In this document: positions 1 through 7,752 of the stretch, piece by piece | How the letters are laid out: every line of letters starts with the position of its first letter | Numbering within the stretch: the first letter of the stretch is position 1 | Made by a program: the position numbers and the translations under genes | The notes under the pieces: generated by a model | What the model was told of the DNA's origin: nothing | The model's input: the letters and a program-made list of their open reading frames with translations, nothing else | The model's database searches: none | Assembly (NCBI GenBank): GCA_037440765.1 | Contig: JBBITL010000072.1 | Span: 1 to 22,008 of the forward strand | Length of the DNA: 22,008 nt | From: DTKY01 sp037440765 | GTDB taxonomy: Bacteria > Acidobacteriota > Terriglobia > Bryobacterales > Bryobacteraceae | Reading direction: 5' to 3'

Positions 1-742
1 TCCGGATTTCACCTCTATCCCTCCAGACCAGGCCTTTCATGTCTGCCAGCGCCTGCCCGCCGGGTTGACCGGGCGGCTCAGCCTTGGGGGACCATGCAGG
101 GTCAGTCTCACGGAACAGATCCACCAGCCAGTCCGGTCGCGGCGACGCGCCGGCCTCCCGCGCGTCGATCAGGTCGCGCAGGGTGAGTTCTGGCTCGCCT
201 CGAAGCACGAAGTCCAGCGCCGGGTAGTCGCGCATGGTCTCCGTCGGCATTGGCGTCACGTGCGTTCCGAAGGCGATGGTCGTGGCTCCGATGCTCTTGG
301 CGAGCATGACCCCGTACATGTCGTTGGTCAAAGTGGGGGCGGTAGCGTGGGTCAGGTAGTACTTGGGGGCCTTCTGTCTCAGCAGATTCTCAAACTCGGT
401 CCAGCCCATCCTCTCCGCGATTGCGTCAACCACCGCAACTGAGTAGTCCGGCGACAACATCGCCGCCAACTGGGCCAGCGAGCACTGGGGCCATACCATC
501 TCTTCCCGGCTGCGGCGGCCTACCCGATGCTGCGTCCGAATCCAGATTCCGCCATCGGGAGAGGGCGGATTCACCAGCATCACGTCCACCGCCCCGGCCG
601 GCCGCGCCTGGCGGATCTGCCGCACCGCCGCGCCGGCGTCCGGGAATTGGGCCGGCCGGGGCGTCTTCACCGGCCTGGTTCCCAGGTTGTGCCGGAGGTT
701 CTCCTGAATGATCGGGAGTTGGTTGTTTCCTTGTGCTTCCAT
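1..742 (-). CDS. B12-binding domain radical SAM protein, 3' part outside the window (partial)
   Basis: The minus-strand frame is open from an ATG at 742 to the window edge (247 codons, no stop). GAGGAG lies about 9 nt upstream of the ATG. Residues 52-192 read as a cobalamin-binding Rossmann domain of the radical SAM type: the strand VDVMLVNPPSP (52-62), the stretch RRSREEMVWPQCSLAQLAAML (split over 76-96), then VAVVDAIAE, a THATAPTL segment, FGTHVTPMPTETM and the hallmark DFVLRGEPELTLRDL (about 177-191). The CxxxCxxC cluster should follow in the missing part, so radical SAM is inferred from the N-terminal architecture. The DxHxxG cobalamin motif is not seen, as is common in this subgroup. The first 50 residues are a Pro/Arg-rich extension. 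It starts 26 bp after the GT2 gene and is probably the next gene of the polysaccharide operon. Its substrate is unknown; a methylation or rearrangement of a sugar or lipid carrier is possible. Confidence 0.8.
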   Translation of the reverse strand, partial: MEAQGNNQLPIIQENLRHNLGTRPVKTPRPAQFPDAGAAVRQIRQARPAGAVDVMLVNPPSPDGGIWIRTQHRVGRRSREEMVWPQCSLAQLAAMLSPDYSVAVVDAIAERMGWTEFENLLRQKAPKYYLTHATAPTLTNDMYGVMLAKSIGATTIAFGTHVTPMPTETMRDYPALDFVLRGEPELTLRDLIDAREAGASPRPDWLVDLFRETDPAWSPKAEPPGQPGGQALADMKGLVWRDRGEIR

Positions 743-768
743 GGGTTCTGTCTCCTCCTCGGCCGGCC

Positions 769-2085
769 TCAGACGCGTGGACCGTTCGCCGCTGTCCGCA
801 GGTCGCCTGTGATCAACTGAACCGGGGCCTCTCGGGGACTGAGTTCCGCCTCTACCCGGTCTTCCCTCTCGATCACGGTGTCAAGTACCCGGATCAGCAT
901 CCAGAACAGACTCAACTGAACGCCGACCAGAACAAACAGCGCGCTGCCGAGCAGCCAGAGCCAAAGGCGGGCCATATCCCACCCGCTGAGTCCCAGGATC
1001 AGGCTGAGCGCCGCCACTGCAAAGCCAGCCCCGGCCAGCAGCGCCCCCATCCAGGGGAAGTGGCGCTCGGGCGAGCGGCCCAACACCGCAGCCAGCAGAT
1101 TCGGCTGCCGGACCGGGTATTTATAGAAGAGCGATACCAGCCGGTTGAAGGCCATCCCCAGAGAGAAGGCTCCGACGCCTCCCACCGCGGCCACCAGGCT
1201 GCCGTACACTGCCAGGACGCCCCAGGCTCCCAGTTCGGTGACCCCGCTCAGGCGGGCCGCCACCAGCCCTCCCCCGAGCACCCCGGCGACAAGCAGCATG
1301 CCGAACCCGGCGAGTTCCAGGATCCTCGCCGGATTGTATTGAAGGGCCGTCCACAGAATCGTGGCGAGAAAACGAATGCCGTCCCGGACTACGCTCAGCT
1401 TCGAACGGCCCGCGCGCTCGCGGTACGGGATGGCCACTTCCACGACGTTGAGCCCTTCGTGCAGCGCGCGGGTGCTCATTACCGGCGTGAAGTGCAGTCC
1501 GTCCGGAAGCGGATACAGCCGCCGCAGGCAGCGGCGCCAGAAGACGCGCATTCCGCTGGCCGGGTCCTGCACCCTCTCGCCGCCGATCACGCTCAGCAGC
1601 GACGACCAGATGAGGTTGCCCAGCCTGCGCACGGCGGGCATGCTGCTCTGGCCGCCCGACCTGCGTGAGCCGATGACGACATCCGCCTTCCCGTCGATCG
1701 CAATTTCACACAGCCGCGCGAAGGACTCCGGCGGATACGTGTTGTCGGCGTCCAGGAATGCGAGCAGTTCGCCGGTGGCGTGGCTGAAGCCCGTCTTCAG
1801 GGCGGCCCCGTAGCCCAGGTTCACCGCATGACGAACCAGCCGCACCCCCTGGATGGCGCAGACTCTCTCCGCGGTCGCGTCGTCGGAGCCGTCGTCCACT
1901 ACAATCACTTCGAGTTCAGTCACCCCGACGCGCTTCAACTCCGCTTCCACGGCCTGCACCTTCTCGATGATGCCCCCGATCCCGTCCTGCTCGTTCAGCG
2001 CCGGGATCACCACTGACAGTGTCACCCCAGCCCTCTGCTCCCCAGCCATAGGCCGGTCATCGCCGGCCCTGAGTGCTAGCCCCAT
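769..2085 (-). CDS. Membrane-anchored family 2 glycosyltransferase (DPM1/GtrB-like)
   Basis: 438 aa. The N-terminal GT-A domain (about 21-250) shows the typical VVIPALNE start (25-32), the nucleotide-binding VVDDGSDD (62-69), NLGYGAALKTGF (89-100) and the metal-binding DAD at 112-114. An RAGRSKL segment (224-230) resembles the dolichyl/undecaprenyl-phosphate sugar transferase group. The C-terminal half carries about four hydrophobic segments (near 256-277, 288-311, 347-366 and 373-397), so the enzyme sits in the inner membrane. Likely role: moving a sugar from a nucleotide donor to a polyprenyl phosphate or a growing lipid-linked glycan. The ATG at 2085 is preferred over the internal ATG at 2049 because a strong AGGAGG (2092-2097) lies 6 nt upstream. 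This makes the gene overlap the end of the acyltransferase gene by 29 bp and suggests translational coupling. The sugar is not predictable. Confidence 0.9.
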   Translation of the reverse strand: MGLALRAGDDRPMAGEQRAGVTLSVVIPALNEQDGIGGIIEKVQAVEAELKRVGVTELEVIVVDDGSDDATAERVCAIQGVRLVRHAVNLGYGAALKTGFSHATGELLAFLDADNTYPPESFARLCEIAIDGKADVVIGSRRSGGQSSMPAVRRLGNLIWSSLLSVIGGERVQDPASGMRVFWRRCLRRLYPLPDGLHFTPVMSTRALHEGLNVVEVAIPYRERAGRSKLSVVRDGIRFLATILWTALQYNPARILELAGFGMLLVAGVLGGGLVAARLSGVTELGAWGVLAVYGSLVAAVGGVGAFSLGMAFNRLVSLFYKYPVRQPNLLAAVLGRSPERHFPWMGALLAGAGFAVAALSLILGLSGWDMARLWLWLLGSALFVLVGVQLSLFWMLIRVLDTVIEREDRVEAELSPREAPVQLITGDLRTAANGPRV

Positions 2086-2836
2086 GGTGTTCCTCCTCGT
2101 AATAAACGGGGACGCCCGCCCGCCCCCTTGCTGTTCCTTCGATCGCCCTGATCGTGCGCGCGGGTGAGCCCGCCACCACTGTGTGCGGCTCCACGTCCTT
2201 GGTCACCACCGACCCGGCCGCCACCACGGACCCGGCCCCGATGGTCACCCCGTCCGTTACGATCGCCCCCGAGCCGATCCATGCATCGTCCTCAATGCGG
2301 ATGCCCTGCGCGGTGATGCCCTGCTCCACGATAGGCCGCCCGGGATCGTCGAACACGTGGTTCACCGCCAGCAGTTGGACCATCGGCGACGTGTAGACGC
2401 GGTCGCCGATCCAGACTCCGCCCTGCCCGCGAATCACGTTGTACTCCCCGATCAGGCTGTCCCGCCCAATCCGGATCCCCGAATGCGGAATGTTGCGGAA
2501 GTTGTACACGTGAAGCACGGAGCCGTGCATCACGAGCGAGTTCTCGCCGATCCGGATGCCGTTCGGACAGGCGTGCAGGTAGACCCCCTCGTCAAGGTAG
2601 GCCCCGTGCTCCAGCGTGATATTGCCCGCGAAACGCACCCGCACGTTCTTCTCGATCGCCGCCAGCCCCTTCATTCGAAGAATCGAGCGGTAGGCCAGCG
2701 CCCGGATGCTGATGCCAACCAGCGTGGGAATCCAGCCGAGCGCCTGGAGCACGCTCTGCTCCCAGAAGTAGCGGGCCGGGCTGGAAGCCTGCCGCCGCAG
2801 GTAGAGTCCTACTTGAGACAGAGTCTTGGAAGCCAA
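2057..2836 (-). CDS. Hexapeptide-repeat (left-handed beta-helix) acyltransferase, WcaF/Maa-like
   Basis: 259 aa. Residues 63-230 hold imperfect [LIV]-G-x4 hexapeptide repeats in two blocks: GIRIGENSLVM and IRIGRDSLIGEYNVI, then VWIGDRVYTS and IRIEDDAWIGSGAIVTDGVTIGAGSVVAAGSVVTKDV. The loop AVNHVFDDPGRPI carries the probable catalytic histidine (H160). The end SPARTIR is typical of sugar O-acetyltransferases of the NodL/WcaF/Maa group. The first 60 residues form an extension with a mildly hydrophobic stretch (35-50), perhaps for membrane contact. Likely role: acetylation (acetyl-CoA dependent) of a sugar in the exopolysaccharide. The start is a TTG at 2836 supported by GGAGG 8 nt upstream. It follows the Wzc-like gene by 47 bp and overlaps the GT2 start. 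The exact acyl donor and acceptor are inferred only. Confidence 0.88.
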   Translation of the reverse strand: MASKTLSQVGLYLRRQASSPARYFWEQSVLQALGWIPTLVGISIRALAYRSILRMKGLAAIEKNVRVRFAGNITLEHGAYLDEGVYLHACPNGIRIGENSLVMHGSVLHVYNFRNIPHSGIRIGRDSLIGEYNVIRGQGGVWIGDRVYTSPMVQLLAVNHVFDDPGRPIVEQGITAQGIRIEDDAWIGSGAIVTDGVTIGAGSVVAAGSVVTKDVEPHTVVAGSPARTIRAIEGTARGRAGVPVYYEEEHHGASTQGRR

Positions 2837-2883
2837 CGGTGATTCCTCCGGGCCGCGCCTGCCGGACGAGCCGGATCGGGGCC

Positions 2884-5064
2884 CTACGTGGCGCTGGTGG
2901 CGTAGTACGTCGTGTAGCTCGTATATAGATCCGCCGGGTCAACCCGGGTGAGGACTGTGCCTAGCAGGTTGACCCCGGAACTCTGCAACAGGCCTCGAGC
3001 CCGCAGGACGAGGCTCTTCGCGGTCTTGTTCGCGCGCACCACCAGTATCAGCCCGTCCGCCTTGGCTCCCACCACCCTGCCGTCGGCCACGGCCAGTACC
3101 GGCGGCGTGTCGAGCAGCACGAACCTGAAGGCACCGGCCGCCTGCTGAAGAAAGGTGTTCATTCTTTCGGAGCCGAGCAGGGCCACCGGGTTCGGAGGCC
3201 GCGGCCCGGCCGGCGCCACGAAGAGGTTCGGCTGCCCGGTCTCGCAGATCCGCGGCGCGGCGGCGTGCCCGCTGAGGTAGAGGCTGAGCCCGTCGCCCTC
3301 CCCGATGTCAAAGAAACTTGCCAGCATCGGTTTGCGAAGATCGGCTTCCACCAGCAGCGTTTTCGCGCCGCTCTCCGCCAGCGCCCGGCCGACCTCCGCC
3401 ACGAACGTTGTCTTGCCCTCTCCAGGCGCCGCGGAGGTCACCGCGATCAGGCGAAGCGGTTTGTCCGACTGAGACAACAGTATGGAGGCGCAGACGGCCC
3501 GGATGGCTTCGGCCACTTCCGGCGGCGGCACGGCCGCAGTACTGGCGACGGGCCACCGCGAGAGTCCCAGCGCTACGACGCCCCGGTCTCCGGCCGGCGG
3601 AGGCGCGATCAGGCCGCCGGTGGCGCGGTGAGCGAGGAACCTGCTCGACGGCATGCTTCCGAGCCCGGGAAGCCGCGTGGCCTCCTCGACGCCCTCCAGG
3701 GTGGACATGGAGTTGTCCCAGAAATCCCGCAGCAGCGCCGTGCCGACTCCGAGCGTCAAGCCGACCAGGGACGCCAGCGCGATGTTGTACCACAACCTGG
3801 GCGCTTCGGTCGCGTTGCTGGGCCTCCCCGGGTCGACGACCTGAAGGTTCCCGAATTCAAACCCCTTTTGCAGGCTGGTCTGCCGAAGGCGCTCAAGCAA
3901 ACCGTCATAAAGCCTGCGATTCGTCTCCACTTCCCGGCGGAGAATGTTGTACTGGATCAACGCGTTGTTGTAGCGGTTGACCGCCTCCTTCTGTTCCGCC
4001 AAAGCCCGCAAAGCCTCCCCCCTTCTGCTCAGGGCCGAATCCAGCTCGCGCTGCGCCTGCTCTGCGTCCCTGGACACCACCAGCGCTTTCTGGCGGGCGA
4101 GTTGCTCCTGTATCAGCCTCAACTCGTCACGCTTGGAGACCACCGCCGGCCAGTTCTCGCCGAATTTCGCGCGGAGGTTCGTCAGCTCCTGCTCCGCTTG
4201 CAGCAGCCGCGACGTAAGACCTGTGATGACCGGCGTCGTCTGCGCCTCGGTGAAACTCTCCATCGAGGCCTTCTTCTTGATCTCCAGGCGGTGCCGCGCA
4301 AGAACCACCTCGTTCTCCGCGGCCGCCAGGTGCTCGTCCAGCGCCGAGAGCCGCCGCTGAACCAGGGACCCCTCCGCAGACTCGAGGTTCGTGATGTCCT
4401 GGCTCCGCGCATACGAAACGAGCCCCGTCTCGGAGAGCTGAAGCCTTCCTTCCAGGCCGTCCAGTTCCCGCTCCAGCGACTCCCTGGCCCGCTCCCTGGT
4501 TTCCTGGCGCCCCTCCAGATGCTGCTTGATGTACTCCTCCGCGAAGATGTTGACGATGTGCGCGGCAGCATCGGCGGACGGCGACCGGTAACTGATTCTG
4601 AACAACTGGCTGTTTGGAACCCGGTAGACCTGGAAGCGCTGAGCAAGCGAAGGGATCTCGCCGCGGAGGGCGGCCACGTCCTCGTCCGATTGCAGCCTGG
4701 CGGCCACGCGGGCCAGCAGGTTGCCGCTCTTCAATATCTGGTCCTGGGTGGACATCAGAACTTCGTAGTACACGCCGCCGCCCGAGTCGGCAATGTCGCG
4801 ATACGGCAGCACCTGGACGGGGTCCGGGTTGACCTGTATCATGGCCGAGGAGGAGTAAAAGGGGGTCGCAAGCAGGCTGGCGATCACGGCCGGAACGGCC
4901 GTCAGCACAGCCACTGCCGCAACGAGGCGCTTCCGCTTCCAGAGCCGCTTGAGCACCGCCCGCAGATCCAGCGCCTCCGGCGGAGGCGCGCTTGCCGGCT
5001 CCCGGCTCTGGAGACTGCCGCCCGCCGGCTGATAATACCCGTCAATCTTGGCTATCTGTCTCAT
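2884..5064 (-). CDS. Wzz/Wzc-type polysaccharide co-polymerase with C-terminal BY-kinase domain
   Basis: 726 aa. The N-terminal Wzz domain starts near residue 31 with a cytoplasmic KRLWKRKR followed by TM1 (47-66). A long periplasmic coiled-coil region (about 185-400, rich in Glu/Arg/Leu heptads) leads to a P-rich stretch (DPGRPSNATEAPR) and TM2 (425-446), the usual Wzz signature. The cytoplasmic tyrosine-kinase domain (about 515-726) has Walker A SAAPGEGKTT (544-553), Walker A' LLVEADLRKP (570-579) and Walker B FVLLDTPP (648-655). A C-terminal tyrosine cluster (Y714, Y717, Y720, Y721) would be the autophosphorylation tail. Role: inner-membrane regulator of chain length and export of a capsule or exopolysaccharide, cycling by tyrosine phosphorylation. 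A partner phosphatase and a Wza-type channel are expected elsewhere. The ATG at 5064 overlaps the previous gene by 23 bp, with GGAG just upstream. Length and architecture are normal for the fused Gram-negative form. Confidence 0.95.
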   Translation of the reverse strand: MRQIAKIDGYYQPAGGSLQSREPASAPPPEALDLRAVLKRLWKRKRLVAAVAVLTAVPAVIASLLATPFYSSSAMIQVNPDPVQVLPYRDIADSGGGVYYEVLMSTQDQILKSGNLLARVAARLQSDEDVAALRGEIPSLAQRFQVYRVPNSQLFRISYRSPSADAAAHIVNIFAEEYIKQHLEGRQETRERARESLERELDGLEGRLQLSETGLVSYARSQDITNLESAEGSLVQRRLSALDEHLAAAENEVVLARHRLEIKKKASMESFTEAQTTPVITGLTSRLLQAEQELTNLRAKFGENWPAVVSKRDELRLIQEQLARQKALVVSRDAEQAQRELDSALSRRGEALRALAEQKEAVNRYNNALIQYNILRREVETNRRLYDGLLERLRQTSLQKGFEFGNLQVVDPGRPSNATEAPRLWYNIALASLVGLTLGVGTALLRDFWDNSMSTLEGVEEATRLPGLGSMPSSRFLAHRATGGLIAPPPAGDRGVVALGLSRWPVASTAAVPPPEVAEAIRAVCASILLSQSDKPLRLIAVTSAAPGEGKTTFVAEVGRALAESGAKTLLVEADLRKPMLASFFDIGEGDGLSLYLSGHAAAPRICETGQPNLFVAPAGPRPPNPVALLGSERMNTFLQQAAGAFRFVLLDTPPVLAVADGRVVGAKADGLILVVRANKTAKSLVLRARGLLQSSGVNLLGTVLTRVDPADLYTSYTTYYATSAT

Positions 5065-5461
5065 TGACTATCTCCAGCGCGCCGATGTCTTGGACAGGCG
5101 CCCGTTGGCGGGCATCCGCGCCGTGAGCGGCAGAGTCCAGCCTTTCGATCATCGAGATAAGGCGCCTGACTTCCCGGTCCAGCGCCTCTGCCTTCAACCT
5201 CAGTCCGAACAACTGCCCTGAGATGGCGTTGGAGCCGGAAAGCACAGGGTCCTCAGTCATGCTGAGCGGGGCCAGCGGCTTGCCGGCAGCCCCCACGCCC
5301 ATGCTGTGCGGCGCGCGGTCCATCATGAAGCACACGCTGGCCCTGATGAAGTCCGCAAGGCTGTGGGCGCCTTGCACGTTACTCAGGGTCCGGAGCCGTG
5401 CGTACTCATGCTCAGAAACCCGGAAGCTGATTAGACGCGTGCGCGGGTTAACGACCGCCAT
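5042..5461 (-). CDS. Small ribbon-helix-helix-like protein with C-terminal coiled coil, in the polysaccharide operon
   Basis: 139 aa, function not established. Residues 8-44 (RLISFRVSEHEYARLRTL, then SLADFIRASV) match the general pattern of a ribbon-helix-helix DNA-binding fold (CopG/Arc/MobC type): a short basic beta-strand, a helix beginning with SEHEYARL, and a second helix with SLADFIR. A Gly/Pro-rich linker (50-80) follows, then a likely amphipathic helix (82-110, LFGLRLKAEALDREVRRLISMIERL). It overlaps the preceding GT4 gene by 14 bp and the following Wzc-like gene by 23 bp, so it is translationally embedded. GGAAGG lies about 7 nt before the ATG. It could be an autoregulator of the polysaccharide operon or a structural partner of the kinase. 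The fold assignment comes from pattern alone and has moderate confidence; that it is a real gene is supported by tight packing, the RBS and the frame. Confidence 0.75.
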   Translation of the reverse strand: MAVVNPRTRLISFRVSEHEYARLRTLSNVQGAHSLADFIRASVCFMMDRAPHSMGVGAAGKPLAPLSMTEDPVLSGSNAISGQLFGLRLKAEALDREVRRLISMIERLDSAAHGADARQRAPVQDIGALEIVNETDSQD

Positions 5462-6887
5462 TTTCCGACCTTCCCTGGAGACTGCTCAAACTTGAACGCC
5501 CCCTCACGAAAGACACAGCAACGAGGTCCTCGTCATTGCCGCGCGACTGTTTCCGGGCCGGCGTCAATTCCTGATAGAGCGCCTCGATTTCCGCCACCTC
5601 TTCATCGGAGGTCCTCACTTCCGGTATCCCCTCACGCAGGGCCGATAGCAGCAAGGGTTCATCCAGAACACGCTGCATCTGGGCCGCCAGGTCACGGGCA
5701 TTGCCGCGCTCGAACAACAGACCGCTTGCCCCCTGAGTGACCGCTTCACGCATTCCACCCAGGTCGGTGGCGATTACGGGAATACCGGCGGCGTACGCCT
5801 CCTGGATCACCAGGGGCGAATTCTCATACCACAATGAAGGGACCACCAGAACGTCGATTTCGCCCAGGACATTGCCCAGGCTCGCACGCTCATACCGTCC
5901 CCGGAACGAGATTGTCTCGTCGTCCCTCGCCAGAGCGCGCAGGCGGCTCACGTGCTCCGGAGACCTCGTCAGGTCGCCCCAGATGTCAAGGCTCCGCCGG
6001 CTTCTGGAGTTCAGCGCCCGGAAAGCCTCGATCAGCAGGTGCACACCTTTGATGTGGTCCAGCTGCCCGATGTACCCGAAACGCACCTGCTCGCCGGCGG
6101 GCGTGCGCTGATAGCCGCGGCGCCATTCCAGATCGTTTCCGTGCCGCAGCAGCCGCACGTTGTCAAAGCCGTTCCGGGCAAACATTCTGACGACCGCCTC
6201 CGAGTGCGCCAGCACTCGGTCAGCCAGCCGCAAGTGACCGGGAACCAGCCTCTTCCGCTCGGCCACATCCAGCAACATGCCCCGGAAACCCCTGCGCCTG
6301 GTGACAAACGGCACGCGGCTCGCCATGTCCCAGAAGCGGGGCGCAGCGGGGCCGGGCAGAATCCTGGTTATCAACTGAAAAGGCCTCGATCTGTTCGTCA
6401 GGCACGCCTGGCAGTCCCAGGGATCCGTCCTTCCGTCGCACAGACTCATATCGCTGCGTAACAACTGAATGCCGGGGCAAAGAAACCAGAAGTCCATCAA
6501 TGTTACTACCAGCGGAATCTCAGCCCTATGTGCGGAGCGCAGCACTCCGAGGCCGAGAGTAAGAAGGGAAGTCACATGCACTATGTCCGGCTTGTACTGG
6601 CTGAAGAGCTCGTCGAACCAACGTTCCACCGCCGGGTTGTCGTATAGCGCGCGGTTTGGATTGTCCGCCCTGGCCCAGTTCAGGTGCAGCCGGTGGACGG
6701 GTATGCCGTCGAGATCGCCGAGGGTGGCTCCGTTCCAGTGCGCGGGCCCCTCATCCCACCCCTCTGCGCATGCAGCCGTGACGGCATGGCCCCTCTTCGC
6801 AAGGGCCCTGGCCAGCGCCAGAGTGTAATTCTCTGTGCCGGCGTTGCGAACCGGGGGCAAGAAGTGGGAAACGAACAGGACTTGCAT
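5448..6887 (-). CDS. GT4-family glycosyltransferase (GT-B fold)
   Basis: 479 aa. The N-terminal Rossmann half begins VLFVSHFLPPVRNAGTENYTL with the glycine loop around G17, followed by DIVHVTSLL (101-109). The donor half contains FGYIGQLDHIKGVHLLIEAF (split over 270-289), and the retaining GT-B EX7E motif is at E355 and E363 (WYENSPLVIQEAYAAGIP), followed by VIATDLGGMREAV. A Cys-containing insert (C137, C150, C159, C162) lies in the N-domain; similar clusters occur in some GT4 enzymes and their role is unclear. Likely role: adding a sugar from a nucleotide donor to the lipid-linked repeat unit at the cytoplasmic face. The ATG at 6887 has only a weak RBS-like AGACGG. The tail after about 445 is low complexity and overlaps the next gene by 14 bp. 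It is the first enzyme gene after the NusG-like gene, from which it is separated by an inverted-repeat element. Confidence 0.93.
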   Translation of the reverse strand: MQVLFVSHFLPPVRNAGTENYTLALARALAKRGHAVTAACAEGWDEGPAHWNGATLGDLDGIPVHRLHLNWARADNPNRALYDNPAVERWFDELFSQYKPDIVHVTSLLTLGLGVLRSAHRAEIPLVVTLMDFWFLCPGIQLLRSDMSLCDGRTDPWDCQACLTNRSRPFQLITRILPGPAAPRFWDMASRVPFVTRRRGFRGMLLDVAERKRLVPGHLRLADRVLAHSEAVVRMFARNGFDNVRLLRHGNDLEWRRGYQRTPAGEQVRFGYIGQLDHIKGVHLLIEAFRALNSRSRRSLDIWGDLTRSPEHVSRLRALARDDETISFRGRYERASLGNVLGEIDVLVVPSLWYENSPLVIQEAYAAGIPVIATDLGGMREAVTQGASGLLFERGNARDLAAQMQRVLDEPLLLSALREGIPEVRTSDEEVAEIEALYQELTPARKQSRGNDEDLVAVSFVRGRSSLSSLQGRSENGGR

Positions 6888-6919
6888 CCGTCTTATGTGT
6901 GCGCGCCGGCTGCCAGGCC

Positions 6920-7054
6920 AGTGTCCCGAGTCAGAAGTCCGCAGGCCTGCAAGCCCGCTCCCTCACGGTCGCGGTTCTGCGCAACAGTTCGAAAGCACAG
7001 AACCGCGCGCGTCAGCGGGCGCATTTGTTCAGCAAACTTCTGACTCAGGACACT
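6920..7054. repeat. 135-bp MITE-like inverted-repeat element between nusG-like gene and GT4 gene
   Basis: The ends are 19-bp inverted repeats with one mismatch: left 6920-6938 (AGTGTCCCGAGTCAGAAGT) and right 7036-7054, whose reverse complement is AGTGTCCTGAGTCAGAAGT. Inside is a second perfect 9-bp inverted repeat, GCGGTTCTG at 6971-6979 with CAGAACCGC at 6998-7006. No ORF is inside. The right end runs into the nusG-like gene and supplies its last codons and TGA stop (7045-7047). The form fits a non-autonomous mobile palindromic element (MITE or complex REP). From memory, related palindromic repeats occur in Solibacter-type genomes, but this was not checked. No clear target-site duplication was found. 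Confidence 0.75.
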
Positions 7055-7716
7055 AGTGCTCCGGCTGGGGCGCTCGACGCCGCCAGCGAACGAACCTGCT
7101 TCGGCGTCCAGCGCTTCACCGGCCTCGCCCAGTGCTCCTCGATCTCGACAGCGACCGACCTTCTCAGCAGCGAGACCGACACCACCAGGCGCCGGTGCTT
7201 TTTCAGCCCGACCAGGACCCCTTCCACTCCGCAAAGAGGCCCGTGCTCAATGCAGACACGATCCCCTACTTCCGGCATGGGCCAGGGCCGGGCGGCGTGT
7301 CCTGACTTCTCAATCGCCCGGACGGCCTGAAGCTCCCTCTCATCGACTTCCAGGGGCGTCGAGCCAACCCCCACCACCCGCAGCACACCCGGAGTGGTGA
7401 GCACCGGCGCCACCCGGCGGCTCCAATCCAATCTGCAAAAAACGTATCCGGGAAATAGCGGCAGCGGCAGCTTGACTGACCTGTCTGACCACCGCCGGAC
7501 GGACGTGTAGAGCGGAACGTACTCCTCCACACCCTTGTTCCGCAGCATGCCGGCGACGAACTTCTCGTAGCGGGGCCTCACCTGAAGGGCGTACCATGGC
7601 AACTGCGCTTCGCCTCTCTCGTACACAGCTCCCTCGCCCGGCTCCTCCCCGGATGCGCCACTGGAAACACAATTGGGCATAGCTGCCGCAAACTCGATCA
7701 CAGTAGCCCCTCTCAT
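7045..7716 (-). CDS. NusG-family specialised transcription antiterminator (RfaH/UpxY/LoaP-like)
   Basis: 223 aa from the ATG at 7716. The NGN domain (about 40-137) begins PWYALQVRPRYEKFVAGMLRNKG and contains the diagnostic LPLFPGYVFCRLD (85-97) and TTPGVLRVVGVG (107-118). The KOW domain (about 148-192) reads VGDRVCIEHGPLCGVEGVLVG. Paralogues of this kind bind RNA polymerase and let it read through long surface-polysaccharide operons; this one heads exactly such an operon. The start is uncertain. The frame is open up to 7818, but that lies upstream of the proposed promoter. The ATG at 7716 sits right behind a hairpin with no free RBS. A GTG at 7704 has GAGGGG 5 nt upstream, and an ATG at 7680 is also possible; residues 1-38 look non-conserved. 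The stop codon is provided by the inverted-repeat element, so the C-terminal ALVS may be a recent change. Confidence 0.92.
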   Translation of the reverse strand: MRGATVIEFAAAMPNCVSSGASGEEPGEGAVYERGEAQLPWYALQVRPRYEKFVAGMLRNKGVEEYVPLYTSVRRWSDRSVKLPLPLFPGYVFCRLDWSRRVAPVLTTPGVLRVVGVGSTPLEVDERELQAVRAIEKSGHAARPWPMPEVGDRVCIEHGPLCGVEGVLVGLKKHRRLVVSVSLLRRSVAVEIEEHWARPVKRWTPKQVRSLAASSAPAGALVS

Positions 7717-7718
7717 TT

Positions 7719-7737
7719 GCGGGTCCCCAAGACCCGC
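7719..7737 (-). promoter_or_regulatory. Hairpin in the short leader of the nusG-like mRNA
   Basis: On the minus strand GCGGGTC (7737-7731) and GACCCGC (7725-7719) form a perfect 7-bp, GC-rich stem around a TTGGG loop, ending 2 nt before the ATG at 7716. If transcription starts near 7741 as the sigma-54-like site predicts, the hairpin would be at the extreme 5' end of the mRNA. It could protect the 5' end or mask initiation at 7716. The arms are shared with the palindrome between atpG and atpD, so it may instead be one copy of a small palindromic repeat. Confidence 0.6.
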
Positions 7738-7752
7738 GATGGTAGTATATTG

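Noticed and set aside
733..1668. 311-aa plus-strand frame opposite the GT2 gene
   Set aside because: Antisense shadow: rich in Gln, Arg, Pro and His with no recognisable domain, while the minus strand encodes a complete glycosyltransferase.
3265..5067. 600-aa plus-strand frame opposite the Wzc-like gene
   Set aside because: Long only because GC-rich DNA has few stops; the minus strand shows Walker motifs and two membrane helices.
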